This document shows positions 19,601 through 26,709 of a stretch of 64,000 bases of DNA, one piece after another (the first letter of the stretch is position 1; each line of letters begins with the position of its first letter). Made by a program: the position numbers and the translations under genes. This DNA is from Paracoccus sp. DMF-8 (lineage in GTDB: Bacteria > Pseudomonadota > Alphaproteobacteria > Rhodobacterales > Rhodobacteraceae), in NCBI RefSeq assembly GCF_029309835.1, contig NZ_JARJHL010000003.1, positions 186,001-250,000 on the forward strand, in the 5' to 3' direction. The notes under the pieces are model-generated. The model ran no database searches and was not told where the DNA came from. It worked only from the letters and a program-made list of their open reading frames with translations.

Positions 19601-20064
19601 GCATTGATCAGTTCCGAAATCTGCCCCTGCCGCACCAGCGCCGGCGAATGCGCCCCGGTCGAGGCATCCGCGAACAGCATCTGCACATCGCGCGCCCGCA
19701 CCTCTTTGCCGTTGATGCGATAGGCGGAACCGGCGTCGCGGGTGATGCGGCGGCTGATTTCCAGATGGTCGGCGTCATTCACCGCCGCAGGCGCCAGCCG
19801 GTCGCGGTTGTCGATGGTCAGGCTGACCTCGGCATGGGCGCGGGCGCCGCGCCGGGTGGTGCCCGCGAAAATCACATCCTCCATCCCTTCGCCGCGCATG
19901 GCGGTGGGGCGGTTTTCGCCCATGACCCAACGCAGGGCCTCCAGCAGGTTCGACTTGCCGCAGCCGTTCGGACCGACCACGCCAGTCAGCCCCTCGCGGA
20001 TGACAAGATCGGTCGGGTCGACAAAGCTCTTGAATCCGTTCAGGCGAAGGCGGTCGAAACGCAA
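16609..20064 (-). CDS. smc: Chromosome segregation protein SMC (TTG start)
   Basis: Condensin-type ATPase that compacts and segregates the chromosome. Walker A GPNGCGKSN is near residue 33; two long Ala/Arg/Glu-rich coiled coils flank a hinge at about 510-640; the C-terminal head has signature LSLLSGGEQTLTALAL and Walker B PICVLDEVDAP. The frame is open upstream to an ATG at 20190, but homologues begin at RFDRLRLNGFKSFVDP. Here that phrase is preceded by TTG at 20064, giving 1151 residues, the usual length. The upstream stretch contains two DnaA boxes, which also argues against it being coding. The Shine-Dalgarno is weak (GATAAG). Confidence 0.93.
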   Translation of the reverse strand: MRFDRLRLNGFKSFVDPTDLVIREGLTGVVGPNGCGKSNLLEALRWVMGENRPTAMRGEGMEDVIFAGTTRRGARAHAEVSLTIDNRDRLAPAAVNDADHLEISRRITRDAGSAYRINGKEVRARDVQMLFADASTGAHSPALVRQGQISELINAKPKARRRILEEAAGISGLYQRRHEAELKLNGAETNLTRVDDTLDQLTAQASSLARQARAAARYREIGAALRQAEGVLLYRRWSEADQAREAAAAALHDAIRAAGAAEAAARKAIGARETAESALPPLREEEQIAAAVLSRATVEREALDDAEARALQAIDTLTARIAQLDRDIDRETALNRDAGEVIERLVWERTELVRAGQGHDERLAAATDAADAAADALREVEARLAELTDESARLAARHQSAERLVSDLDAMLARAARAADAAGETVASAEAAGETAQAALEQAEAAQDAARDRAESAEDALQGAEEMRADLESQEATARALRSEAEGEASALAAEMAALKKLVERGETGGRSILDAVRVGRGYEAAFGAALGDDLRAGLADDGASGWHDLPGYGADHPLPAGAQPLAPHVSGPDALARRLSQVGIVADLAAGAAMQAAMAPGQRLVTLAGDLIRWDGMRVNAGDASSSAALHLQKVNQLAEVTAQSDAARARADEAASAHLDARQMLDAASAAERQARDARRDAERALSDCARAATRAESDLSLASSRAESARAELARHQADAGDAERRLSEARQALAELPDRGAAAMAVEHARTGVEAARIATMTRRSGLDELRREGNARTKRLQEIATEESGWRLRLEQAGGRAAELAERRDATAVELNDARAQPGLLAERRDVLIASESDAQARLDAARMALSRADAALRDAADLERESERAASDARELRAAREARAEAAAETEAAARARILEETENTPQALLAALDTDPAEMAAATALEEQIARLRQQRDALGAVNLRADDDKRELEVERDRLAGEKTDLEEAIRKLRAGIASLNREGRERLLAAFDVVNQNFTNLFTHLFGGGEARLVLVESDDPLDAGLEIMCQPPGKKLSVLSLLSGGEQTLTALALIFAVFLANPAPICVLDEVDAPLDDANVGRFCDLMDEMTRRTDTRFLVITHHAVTMSRMDRLFGVTMVEQGVSQLVSVDLKRAEALVA

Positions 20065-20069
20065 GGGGC

Positions 20070-20078
20070 TTATCCACA
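20070..20078 (+). promoter_or_regulatory. DnaA box 1
   Basis: TTATCCACA, an exact match to the high-affinity DnaA box TTATNCACA, 6 bases from the smc start. Confidence 0.6.
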
Positions 20079-20162
20079 GAATCAGGTCTTGAATTGGCGG
20101 ATTGTCCGGCACCCGCCCCTTCAGGTCAACAATATCCGCTAAATCTGGGGTGACGGAAAAAG

Positions 20163-20171
20163 TTATCCACA
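20163..20171 (+). promoter_or_regulatory. DnaA box 2
   Basis: A second exact TTATCCACA in the same orientation, 93 bases after the first, in the smc/lrgA divergent intergenic region beside an AT-richer tract (GGAAAAAGTTATCC and ACAAAATGTAAG). Confidence 0.6.
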
Positions 20172-20218
20172 AAATGTAAGGGCTAAACACAAGGCCCCCG
20201 GGATGTTATCAAAGCCGC

Positions 20219-20590
20219 ATGATCCCTGCGCTTGCCATCATCCTGTGTTTCCAGCTTATCGGCGAGACGATCTCTCGCGGATTGGGGCTGACGCTGCCCG
20301 GCCCGGTGATCGGGCTGGTGCTGCTGGTCTTGACCGGCATCGCCCGCCCGCGGGTGATCGAATACCTGCGCCCGGCGGCGCTTGGCCTCTTGGGCAATCT
20401 GTCATTGTTTTTCGTCCCGGCGGGCGTCGGCATCATCGCCCATCTGGGGCAATTCGCCGATAATGCCCTGGGGATCGGGCTGGCGCTGATCGTGTCGACC
20501 GTGCTGGCCATCGGAGTCGGGGCGCTGGTCTTTTGCCAGGTCGCCCGGCTGACCGAAGGGCCTGCGCAACAGGGCAAGAGCGATGGATAA
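20219..20590 (+). CDS. CidA/LrgA family holin-like membrane protein
   Basis: A 123-residue protein with four membrane helices and almost no soluble part, typical of CidA/LrgA (YohJ). The motif ETISRGLGLTLPGPVIGLVLL near residue 15 and NLSLFFVPAGVGI near 60 are characteristic. These proteins were first described as holin/antiholin-like controllers of murein hydrolase activity; later work links them to pyruvate or other small-molecule transport. It overlaps lrgB by 8 bases and diverges from smc. Confidence 0.88.
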   Translation: MIPALAIILCFQLIGETISRGLGLTLPGPVIGLVLLVLTGIARPRVIEYLRPAALGLLGNLSLFFVPAGVGIIAHLGQFADNALGIGLALIVSTVLAIGVGALVFCQVARLTEGPAQQGKSDG

Positions 20591-21299
20591 TGCCGCGCTG
20601 ATCTGGACCTATCTGTCGCGCGAACCGCTGCTGTGGCTGACCGCGACGCTGATCGCCTATTGCATCGGCGACGCGGCATTCCGCGCCACGGGGCGGCAAA
20701 GCTGGGCCAATCCTGTGCTGATTTCCGTCGCCCTGCTGGCGGCTTTGCTGGAACTGACCGCGACCGATTACGCAACCTATTTCGAAGGCGCGCAATTCGT
20801 CCATTTCATGCTGGGCCCGGCCACCGTCTGCCTTGGCCTGCCGCTGTATGAAAACCTTGGCCGGGTCAAACGGGCGGCATGGCCGCTGATCGCCGCGCTG
20901 GTCGCCGGGTCGGCGACGGCGGTGGTGTCGGTGCTGGTGATCGCGCGGGCCTTTGATCTGGGGCCGGTCATGGCGGCCTCGCTGGCGCCGAAATCGACCA
21001 CCGCCCCCGTCGCCATCGGCATCGCCGAAAAGCTGGGCGGAGAGCCGACGATCACCGCCACCCTTGTCATCCTGACCGGCATAATCGGAGCGATCGTGGC
21101 GACGCCCTTGCTGAACCTGCTGCGCATCACCGACTGGCGCGCGCGCGGCTTTTCCGTCGGCGTCGCGGCCCATGGCATCGGCACCGCCCGCGCCTTTCAG
21201 GTCCATGAAACCGCCGGGGCATTCGCCAGCGTCGGCATGGGGATGAACGCCGTCCTGACCGCGATCATCGCGCCCCTTGCGCTGCGCCTGCTGGGCTGA
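20583..21299 (+). CDS. LrgB/CidB family membrane protein
   Basis: A 238-residue polytopic protein of the LrgB/YohK family and partner of the preceding LrgA-type protein. Characteristic stretches are MLGPATVCLGLPLYENLG, LAPKSTTAPVAIGIAEKLGG and GVAAHGIGTARAFQ. Members form a complex with LrgA in the inner membrane. The 8-base overlap makes coupled translation likely. No LytSR-type regulator lies nearby. Confidence 0.9.
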   Translation: MDNAALIWTYLSREPLLWLTATLIAYCIGDAAFRATGRQSWANPVLISVALLAALLELTATDYATYFEGAQFVHFMLGPATVCLGLPLYENLGRVKRAAWPLIAALVAGSATAVVSVLVIARAFDLGPVMAASLAPKSTTAPVAIGIAEKLGGEPTITATLVILTGIIGAIVATPLLNLLRITDWRARGFSVGVAAHGIGTARAFQVHETAGAFASVGMGMNAVLTAIIAPLALRLLG

Positions 21300-21392
21300 G
21301 CGGCGACGAAAGTCGTAGCCGCATCCTGAGTGATGGACGGCGTGGCCGGGGCCAAGCTAACTGACGGCGAACAAGCTGACAGGATGACCTGA

Positions 21393-21737
21393 ATGAACGA
21401 CTTCGTGCATATGACGACCGACGGGATCCCGGCCGATGTCTCGCGCCCCGAGCCGGGCGATGTGATCGCGGGCGACCCGGAATTCACCTGCTGGGAAATC
21501 AACACGGCCGAGGGCGGCGTCTCTGCCGGGCGCTGGCAGGCGACGCCGGGCAAGTGGCATTTCGAAAACACCTATTGGGAATTCGTCCGCATCATCTCGG
21601 GCCTGTCGATCATCACCCCCGAAGGGGGCGAGCCGCAGACCGTGCGGGCAGGCGACAGCTTTGTGATGACGGACGGGTTCCGGGGCACCTGGGAATGCCT
21701 GGAAACCACGCTGAAGGATTACGTCGTCCGGGAATGA
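21393..21737 (+). CDS. Cupin domain protein (DUF861-like)
   Basis: A 114-residue single cupin of the (S)-ureidoglycine aminohydrolase-like DUF861 type. Visible features: the GRWQATPGKWHFEN entry strand, the FVRIISGLSIITPEGGEPQT core and the glycine turn GDSFVMTDGFRGTWECLET. The classic two-His metal motif is reduced, as is common in DUF861. The function is unknown. It is monocistronic, with its own terminator 24 bases downstream. Confidence 0.75.
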   Translation: MNDFVHMTTDGIPADVSRPEPGDVIAGDPEFTCWEINTAEGGVSAGRWQATPGKWHFENTYWEFVRIISGLSIITPEGGEPQTVRAGDSFVMTDGFRGTWECLETTLKDYVVRE

Positions 21738-21760
21738 CCCGGCTTTGCCGCAATAAAAAG

Positions 21761-21786
21761 GGCCGCCCCGGTGGGCGGCCTGTTTC
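21761..21786. terminator. Intrinsic terminator (bidirectional)
   Basis: Stem GGCCGCC/GGCGGCC with a 6-base loop. It is preceded by AATAAAAAG and followed by TGTTT, so it can serve the cupin gene on plus and the DUF6280 gene on minus. Confidence 0.75.
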
Positions 21787-21815
21787 GTATCGGCCCGCTG
21801 AAAAGGCCGCTGGCC

Positions 21816-22136
21816 TCAGGCGGCCTCTGCCTCTTCGGCGGCGTGGCGGCGTTCGCTTTCCTCGCGCGACAGCGCGACAGAGGTGCGCACACCCTTGGCC
21901 ACGAATTCCATCAACCCCTTGACCACGCGTTCGTTCGGGTCGATCCCGGCGCAGGACAGCACCTCGCGCCCGTCGCGCGAACGCGCCCAACGTGCGATCT
22001 GGTCGGGGCCGTTGCCGTATTTCTTGTCATCTGCAATCGCATCGTCCAAGGCAGCCAGAACGACCGCCGCGAACAGCTTGCGGGCCCGCTGGCCCTGCTC
22101 AAAATTGAATGCCGAACCGTCAACGAAGTCGCGCAT
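21816..22136 (-). CDS. DUF6280-like conserved small protein
   Basis: A 106-residue soluble protein of a family I know mainly from Rhodobacterales, with the invariant-looking core ARKLFAAVVLAALDDAIADD, then the stretch KYGNGPDQIARWARSRDGR and the helix KGLMEFVAKGVRTSVALS. No catalytic motif can be pointed out. ATG 22136 begins the conserved part; the frame extends upstream but with unrelated sequence. It diverges from efp across a 369-base gap. Function unknown; the DUF number is from memory. Confidence 0.65.
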   Translation of the reverse strand: MRDFVDGSAFNFEQGQRARKLFAAVVLAALDDAIADDKKYGNGPDQIARWARSRDGREVLSCAGIDPNERVVKGLMEFVAKGVRTSVALSREESERRHAAEEAEAA

Positions 22137-22505
22137 GATTTTACATCCTGTTTCTTTGCCGGTCCACCAGACCGGATGGTAGCGAAAGCTAGGCGCTTCT
22201 GACCGAACCGCCTGTTGATCTTCCGCCTGCTTTATGGCTGTGCTGGACGGGATATCCTTATAAGATGTGATTCGGTATGTCCTGCACCGCATGACCGCCA
22301 TGCATATAGCGCAATGCAGCATAAATACGAAAAATATCCGTTATCCATGAAGATGTCGCGACAGCGGTTGAATTTGTTCACGCCTTGACAACGCGGGAAA
22401 CGCGTTTTGGTTGCCTGTCGCCCCGCCAAAAGCTATAGCTGCGCGCAATCGCGCGGCGACAGATCCCTGCGCCGTGGAAAATTCATATATTTCAAGGTCC
22501 TCAAC
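22137..22505. other. Intergenic region between the DUF6280-like gene and efp
   Basis: A 369-base divergent region without a coding signal. It is AT-richer than its surroundings (around 22250-22345). It holds the candidate efp promoter; nothing else specific was recognised. Confidence 0.5.
22411..22439 (+). promoter_or_regulatory. Candidate efp promoter
   Basis: TTGCCT (22411-22416), 17-base spacer, TATAGC (22434-22439), 66 bases before the efp ATG. Consensus-based only. Confidence 0.35.
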
Positions 22506-23069
22506 ATGCCCAAGATCAACGGCAACGAAATTCGCCCCGGCAATGTGCTGGAACATGACGGGGGCCTGTGGGCTGCGGTCAAGGTCAGCCACGTCAAACC
22601 GGGCAAGGGCGGCGCCTTTGCCCAGGTCGAGCTTAAAAATCTTCGTGATGGCCGCAAGCTGAACGAACGCTTCCGGTCCGAGGACAAGGTCGAACAGGTC
22701 CGTCTGGACCAGAAAGACCAGCAATTCCTGTATGAGACGGACGGCAAGCTGGTGTTCATGGACAGCGAAACCTTTGAACAGACCGAACTGGACGCCGACC
22801 TGCTGGGCGACCGCCGCCCCTTCCTGCAGGATGGCATGACCGCCACCATCGAATATTACGGCGACGAAGCCCTGTCCGTCCGCCTGCCGCAGAAAGTCGT
22901 CTGCAAGGTCGTGGAAACCGAACCGGTCGTCAAAGGCCAGACCGCCGCCAACAGCTATAAGCCAGCGATTCTGGACAATGGCATCCGCATCACCATCCCG
23001 CCCTTTATCGGCACCGACGAAGATATCGTCGTGAACACCGAACTGTTCGAATATTCCGAACGCGCCTGA
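22506..23069 (+). CDS. efp: Translation elongation factor P
   Basis: EF-P of 187 residues, which binds between the ribosomal P and E sites and rescues polyproline stalling. All three beta-barrel domains are present. The modification-loop lysine is Lys34 in [10 protein letters not shown], the residue beta-lysylated by EpmA/EpmB in many proteobacteria. ATG 22506 gives the canonical [13 protein letters not shown] start; an upstream ATG in frame at 22407 lies inside the promoter region. Monocistronic, followed by a strong terminator. Confidence 0.97.
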   Translation: MPKINGNEIRPGNVLEHDGGLWAAVKVSHVKPGKGGAFAQVELKNLRDGRKLNERFRSEDKVEQVRLDQKDQQFLYETDGKLVFMDSETFEQTELDADLLGDRRPFLQDGMTATIEYYGDEALSVRLPQKVVCKVVETEPVVKGQTAANSYKPAILDNGIRITIPPFIGTDEDIVVNTELFEYSERA

Positions 23070-23091
23070 TCGGGCGTCCTGCGACCTTCAA

Positions 23092-23122
23092 CGGCCCGGC
23101 ATCGCCGGGCCGTTTTCGTTTT
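23092..23122 (+). terminator. Intrinsic terminator of efp
   Basis: A 9-bp perfect stem CGGCCCGGC/GCCGGGCCG with a 3-base loop, followed by TTTTCGTTTTCG. Confidence 0.9.
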
Positions 23123-23323
23123 CGTCGCCCCAAATGGGCGAGCCGGAAAAGCCGCCGGCAACAGGTCAGTTCCGGGCGCCGGCACCGCTAAAACCGGATT
23201 CCATAAAGAAATTTCCTCCCCTTGACGTTGCGGCACTTGCCCTGCGGCGATTGATCCATCAGACATCTCCTGTGCCCGGCCCGGCGTCGGCATTCATCTT
23301 TTGCGTGCGCAGGAAACCGCCCC

Positions 23324-23926
23324 ATGTCCCTGTTCATCATCGCGACCCTTCGCGGCATTACCCCGGCCGAGGTGCCCGCGATCGCCGATGCCTTGATCGA
23401 AAGCGGGATCACCAGGCTTGAGGTGCCGCTGAAAGCACCCGAGGCGCTGGACAGCATCCGCCTGCTGGCCCGCAGCCGGGGCGAGACTGCCCAAATTGGC
23501 GCGGGCGGCGTGCTGAGCATTCAAGAGGTCAGGGCCGCAGCCAAAGCCGGGGCAAATGCGATCCTGTCGCCCAATACCGATACGATGATCATCACCGAAA
23601 CCTGCAAGCTGGGGCTGGCCTCTTACCCCGGTGCCGCGACGCCCACCGAATGCCTGACCGCGATCCGCGCGGGGGCGACGGCGCTGCGGCTGTTTCCGGC
23701 CTCTCTGATCGGTCCGCGCGGCATGGCCGCCTTTCGCCCGATCCTGCCCGATGGCGTGCCGATACTGGCGGCGGGCGGGGTCGCCCCGACCGAATTCGGC
23801 GAATGGATCGACGCGGGCGCATCCGGTTTCTGCATCGCCAGCACGCTTTACCGCGCCGGCGACCGCCCCGAGGCCGTGCGGCTGCGGGCACGGATCCTGA
23901 TCTCGGCGCTGGAGAACCCGATGTGA
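23324..23926 (+). CDS. dgoA: 2-dehydro-3-deoxy-6-phosphogalactonate aldolase-like protein with Lys-to-Arg change
   Basis: A 200-residue TIM barrel of the KDPG/KDPGal aldolase family, which splits KDPGal into pyruvate and glyceraldehyde-3-phosphate. It shows IATLRGI at residue 6, the base Glu in TRLEVPLK and the phosphate-binding AAGGVAP. In E. coli DgoA and in KDPG aldolase the Schiff-base Lys sits in the strand ending K-x-F-P-(A/S). Here that strand reads ALRLFPASLIGP, with Arg122 (codon CGG) at the Lys position. Unless another Lys takes over, the class I mechanism should fail. The next gene's GTG overlaps its stop by 4 bases. Confidence 0.8.
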   Translation: MSLFIIATLRGITPAEVPAIADALIESGITRLEVPLKAPEALDSIRLLARSRGETAQIGAGGVLSIQEVRAAAKAGANAILSPNTDTMIITETCKLGLASYPGAATPTECLTAIRAGATALRLFPASLIGPRGMAAFRPILPDGVPILAAGGVAPTEFGEWIDAGASGFCIASTLYRAGDRPEAVRLRARILISALENPM

Positions 23927-24927
23927 GTGCTGCGGCGGACCATGCGGGGCGCGCGCTCTTCGGCACATTGCCGGACGGGCAGCGGGTCCACATGATCCGG
24001 CTTGCCGCGCATGGGCTGACGGCGCGCATCATGTCGCTTGGTGCCAGCCTGTGCGACCTGCGGCTGGCGGACGGTGACCTGCCGCTGGTGCTGGGTTTCG
24101 CCGATCTGGACCCCTATCTGGACGAGGGCCGCGATTTCGGCGCCATCATCGGTCGCTGCGCCGGGCCGATCGCCGGGGCCAGGGCCAGAATCGGGGCGTT
24201 GATGCGTGAACTGGACGCCAATGATCGCGGCCGCCACTGCCGCGACGGCGGGCGCGACGGGCTGTCGCGGCGCAACTGGCGCATCGCCGGGTGGAAGGCG
24301 GACACGATCACCCTGACCGACCGCCTGCCCGCCGGGCATATGGGCTTTCCGGGCAATATGGACCTGCGCGTCAGCTATACGATCAACAGGGGGCCTGCGC
24401 TGCATATCGTCATGGTCGCGCGCACCGATGCCCAGACCCTGTGCAACCTAGCCGCGCATCATCTGCTGTCGCTTGGCTGTGCGGACAGCGCGGATCTGCG
24501 GGTGACGGTTCACGCCGACCACGTCCTGCCCGCCGGTCCCGATGGTATCCCGACCGGCGACATCCGTCCGGTTGCCGGAACCGGGCTGGACTTGCGCCAG
24601 CCGCGCAATCCGGGGCATCTGGCGGCGCAGGATTTCTGCCTGCGGCCGGGGCGCAGCCGCCTTGCCCGCCCCGCCGCGCGGGTCGAAGGGAACGGCATCG
24701 CGCTGGACCTGCTGACGACCGAGGCGGGCCTGCGCCTTGATCCCCGCCCCGCGATCACCCCCGGCGCGGCGGGGCTGGGCGGCCGGGCCTATGGGCCGCA
24801 TTCGGGCATCCTGCTGCGCGCGCAGGGGTGGCCCGATGCGATTCATCAGCCGGGCTTTGCACAATCGACGCTGCTGCCCGGCACGACCTATCGTCAGGAA
24901 ACCATCCTGCGGTTCGGGCGCGGCTAG
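23923..24927 (+). CDS. Aldose 1-epimerase family protein (GTG start)
   Basis: A 334-residue galactose-mutarotase fold protein. Motifs include GASLCDLRLADGDLPLVLG, the sugar-binding IIGRCAGPIAGARARIG and the C-terminal GILLRAQGWPDAIHQPGF, matching the usual residues around the catalytic Glu region. The start is GTG at 23923, which overlaps the aldolase stop (GTGA) and gives a normal N-terminus. Pairing with a KDPGal-type aldolase suggests galactose or a galactose derivative as substrate. Its TAG stop shares the tetranucleotide CTAG with the stop of the convergent gene. Confidence 0.8.
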   Translation: MSAAADHAGRALFGTLPDGQRVHMIRLAAHGLTARIMSLGASLCDLRLADGDLPLVLGFADLDPYLDEGRDFGAIIGRCAGPIAGARARIGALMRELDANDRGRHCRDGGRDGLSRRNWRIAGWKADTITLTDRLPAGHMGFPGNMDLRVSYTINRGPALHIVMVARTDAQTLCNLAAHHLLSLGCADSADLRVTVHADHVLPAGPDGIPTGDIRPVAGTGLDLRQPRNPGHLAAQDFCLRPGRSRLARPAARVEGNGIALDLLTTEAGLRLDPRPAITPGAAGLGGRAYGPHSGILLRAQGWPDAIHQPGFAQSTLLPGTTYRQETILRFGRG

Positions 24928-25860
24928 GCCACCGGGGTCAGGGCGGGCCGACCCGCCAGCACCGCCGCCAGATTGTCGCGCTGCAACTGGCCCATCGCCG
25001 CCCGCGTCTCGACCGTGGCGGAACCGATATGGGGCAGCAGCAGGACATTCGGCAGCGCCAGAAAACGCCGGTCGATATCCGGTTCGGACCGAAAGACATC
25101 CAGCGCCGCACCGCGCAGGCGACCCGCGCCAAGCGCCTCGATCAGCGCGTTTTCGTCGATCACCGAACCGCGCGCGACATTGACGATCAGCCCCTCGGGG
25201 CCAAGCGCCTCCAGCACCTGCGCCGACACGATGCCCTGCGTCGCGGGGCCGCCGACGATGGTGACGACCATATCCTGAACCGCCTGCGCCAGCGACAGTG
25301 GCATCACGGTGCCATGTCCAGCCGGGCGTCTGCTTTTCCTGACGCGACTGGTAGTGAATCTGGCAGCCAAAGGCCACCAGCCGGTCGGCAACCGCCCGCC
25401 CGATCCGGCCCATGCCCAGAATGCCCACCGGCCGCCCCGACAGGCGGCGCATCAGGGGCGCGGGTTGGCGCAGCCAGTTGCCGTCGCGCAGCCAGCCGTC
25501 AGAGCGGGTGATGCCGCGCGACAGGTCAATCAGCATGGCGACGGCCAGATCGGCGACATCGTCGTTCAGCACATCGGGCGTGTTGGTGACGGTGATGCCG
25601 CGCCGCGCGGCCTCGGCCACGTCGATCGCATCGTAGCCCACGCCGAAATTCGCGATCACCCGCAAGCCGGGCAGCACCTGCATCTGCGCGGCCCCAAAAG
25701 GCGCAGCACCCGCATAGGCCAGCCCCTGCACCGCCTGCCGCTGTTCGTCCGACAGGTCCCGCAGGTCTTCGGGCGTGGGCAGGATCAGCGCATCGAACCC
25801 CGTGCGCAGCGCCTGCGCATCCGCGTCCCGATAGTCGCCAATGGCCAGAACCCGGCTCAT
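24924..25860 (-). pseudogene. D-2-hydroxyacid dehydrogenase, broken by a frameshift
   Basis: The gene would encode an NAD(P)-dependent 2-hydroxyacid (hydroxypyruvate/glyoxylate-type) reductase of about 311 residues. The first frame, from ATG 25860, holds the N-terminal half and the nucleotide-binding motif GRPVGILGMGRIGRAVADRL. Near 25305-25320 the homology moves to another frame (AQAVQDMVVTIVGGPATQG), which carries the catalytic Arg region NVARGSVIDE, the Glu region and the His in LLPHIGSATVETR. The shift corresponds to one extra base or two missing bases; no homopolymer is there, so a real mutation is as likely as an error. ATG overlaps the SDR stop (ATGA). Confidence 0.85.
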
Positions 25861-26594
25861 CCGCGCCCCACGAACGGCATGTTCGTCGCCATGATCGTCA
25901 CATTCAGCATATTCGTCCCCTTTGGCTGGTTCGCCATCATCCACACGGCCTCGGCGACCTCTGCCACATTCATCGACGGCTCGACCTTCATTGTGCCATC
26001 GGCCTGCAGGGTGCCCTTGTCCATCACCGCCGTCAGATCGGTCGCGGCATTGCCGACGTCGATCTGGCCGCAGGCGATGGTATAGGGCCGCCCGTCCAGC
26101 GCCAGCGTCCGCGTCAGCCCGGTCACGGCATGTTTCGACACCGTATAGGGCACCGATCCGGGCCGGGGCGCAGAGGCGGAAATCGAGCCGTTGTTGATGA
26201 TCCGCCCGCCCACCGGGTCCTGATGGCGCATCTGGCGAAAGGCCGCGCGGGCGCACAGGAACATGCCGGTGATGTTCACATCCGTCACCGCGCGCCATTC
26301 TTCGGGCGAAATTTCGTCGATCAGGCGGGAAATCAGCATGGCGCCCGCATTGTTGAACAGCGCATCCAGCCGCCCCCATGCAGCCTGCGCCTGCGCAAAG
26401 GCCCGATCGACCGCCGCCGCATCGGTCACGTCGCAGGGCAGGATCAGCGCATCAGGGCTGTCCCCGGCGGTGTCACGCAAGGCATCGGCGCGCCGCCCGA
26501 TCAGCCCGACGCGCCAGCCCCCGTCCAGAAAGCGCCGTGCCGTCGCGCGGCCGATACCGCTGCCGCCGCCGGTGATGATGATCGTCTGGCCCAT
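25857..26594 (-). CDS. SDR family oxidoreductase
   Basis: A 245-residue classical short-chain dehydrogenase. The cofactor motif TGGGSGIGRATARRF, the NNAG strand in LFNNAGAML, the catalytic Ser in NNGSISASAP and the YTVSK pair for Tyr/Lys are all in place. The Arg after the first glycine motif (GRRADAL) suggests NADP preference. ATG 26594 starts exactly at the fold; the frame is open upstream to 26840 without homology. Co-directional and coupled to the broken hydroxyacid dehydrogenase. The substrate is not evident; sugar or hydroxyacid by context. Confidence 0.88.
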   Translation of the reverse strand: MGQTIIITGGGSGIGRATARRFLDGGWRVGLIGRRADALRDTAGDSPDALILPCDVTDAAAVDRAFAQAQAAWGRLDALFNNAGAMLISRLIDEISPEEWRAVTDVNITGMFLCARAAFRQMRHQDPVGGRIINNGSISASAPRPGSVPYTVSKHAVTGLTRTLALDGRPYTIACGQIDVGNAATDLTAVMDKGTLQADGTMKVEPSMNVAEVAEAVWMMANQPKGTNMLNVTIMATNMPFVGRG

Positions 26595-26661
26595 GTGCCC
26601 CCCCTTTGCGCGCCGCATAGTGTCGCGGCAACGCGCGATGGGCAAGGTCAGGGCAAAAGGA

Positions 26662-26687
26662 AACGGGGCGCCCTGCGACGCCCCGTT
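26662..26687 (-). terminator. Intrinsic terminator of the aldehyde dehydrogenase gene
   Basis: Stem AACGGGGCG/CGCCCCGTT, 8-base loop; on the minus strand it is followed by TCCTTTTGCC. It separates the aldehyde dehydrogenase from the SDR gene. Confidence 0.75.
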
Positions 26688-26709
26688 CCATGCTTGCCGT
26701 TGTGTCCGC

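Noticed and set aside
20070-20171. Origin of replication suggested by two DnaA boxes
   Set aside because: Only two boxes, no box cluster or AT-rich unwinding element, and no dnaA, parAB, rho or hemE neighbours. Kept as a regulatory observation only.
22385-22413. TTGACA as -35 of efp
   Set aside because: No acceptable -10 at 16-18 bases; the TTGCCT/TATAGC pair further down fits better.
23070-23323. A gene between efp and the aldolase
   Set aside because: Only the efp terminator and shadow-like frames; no ribosome binding site with a plausible product.
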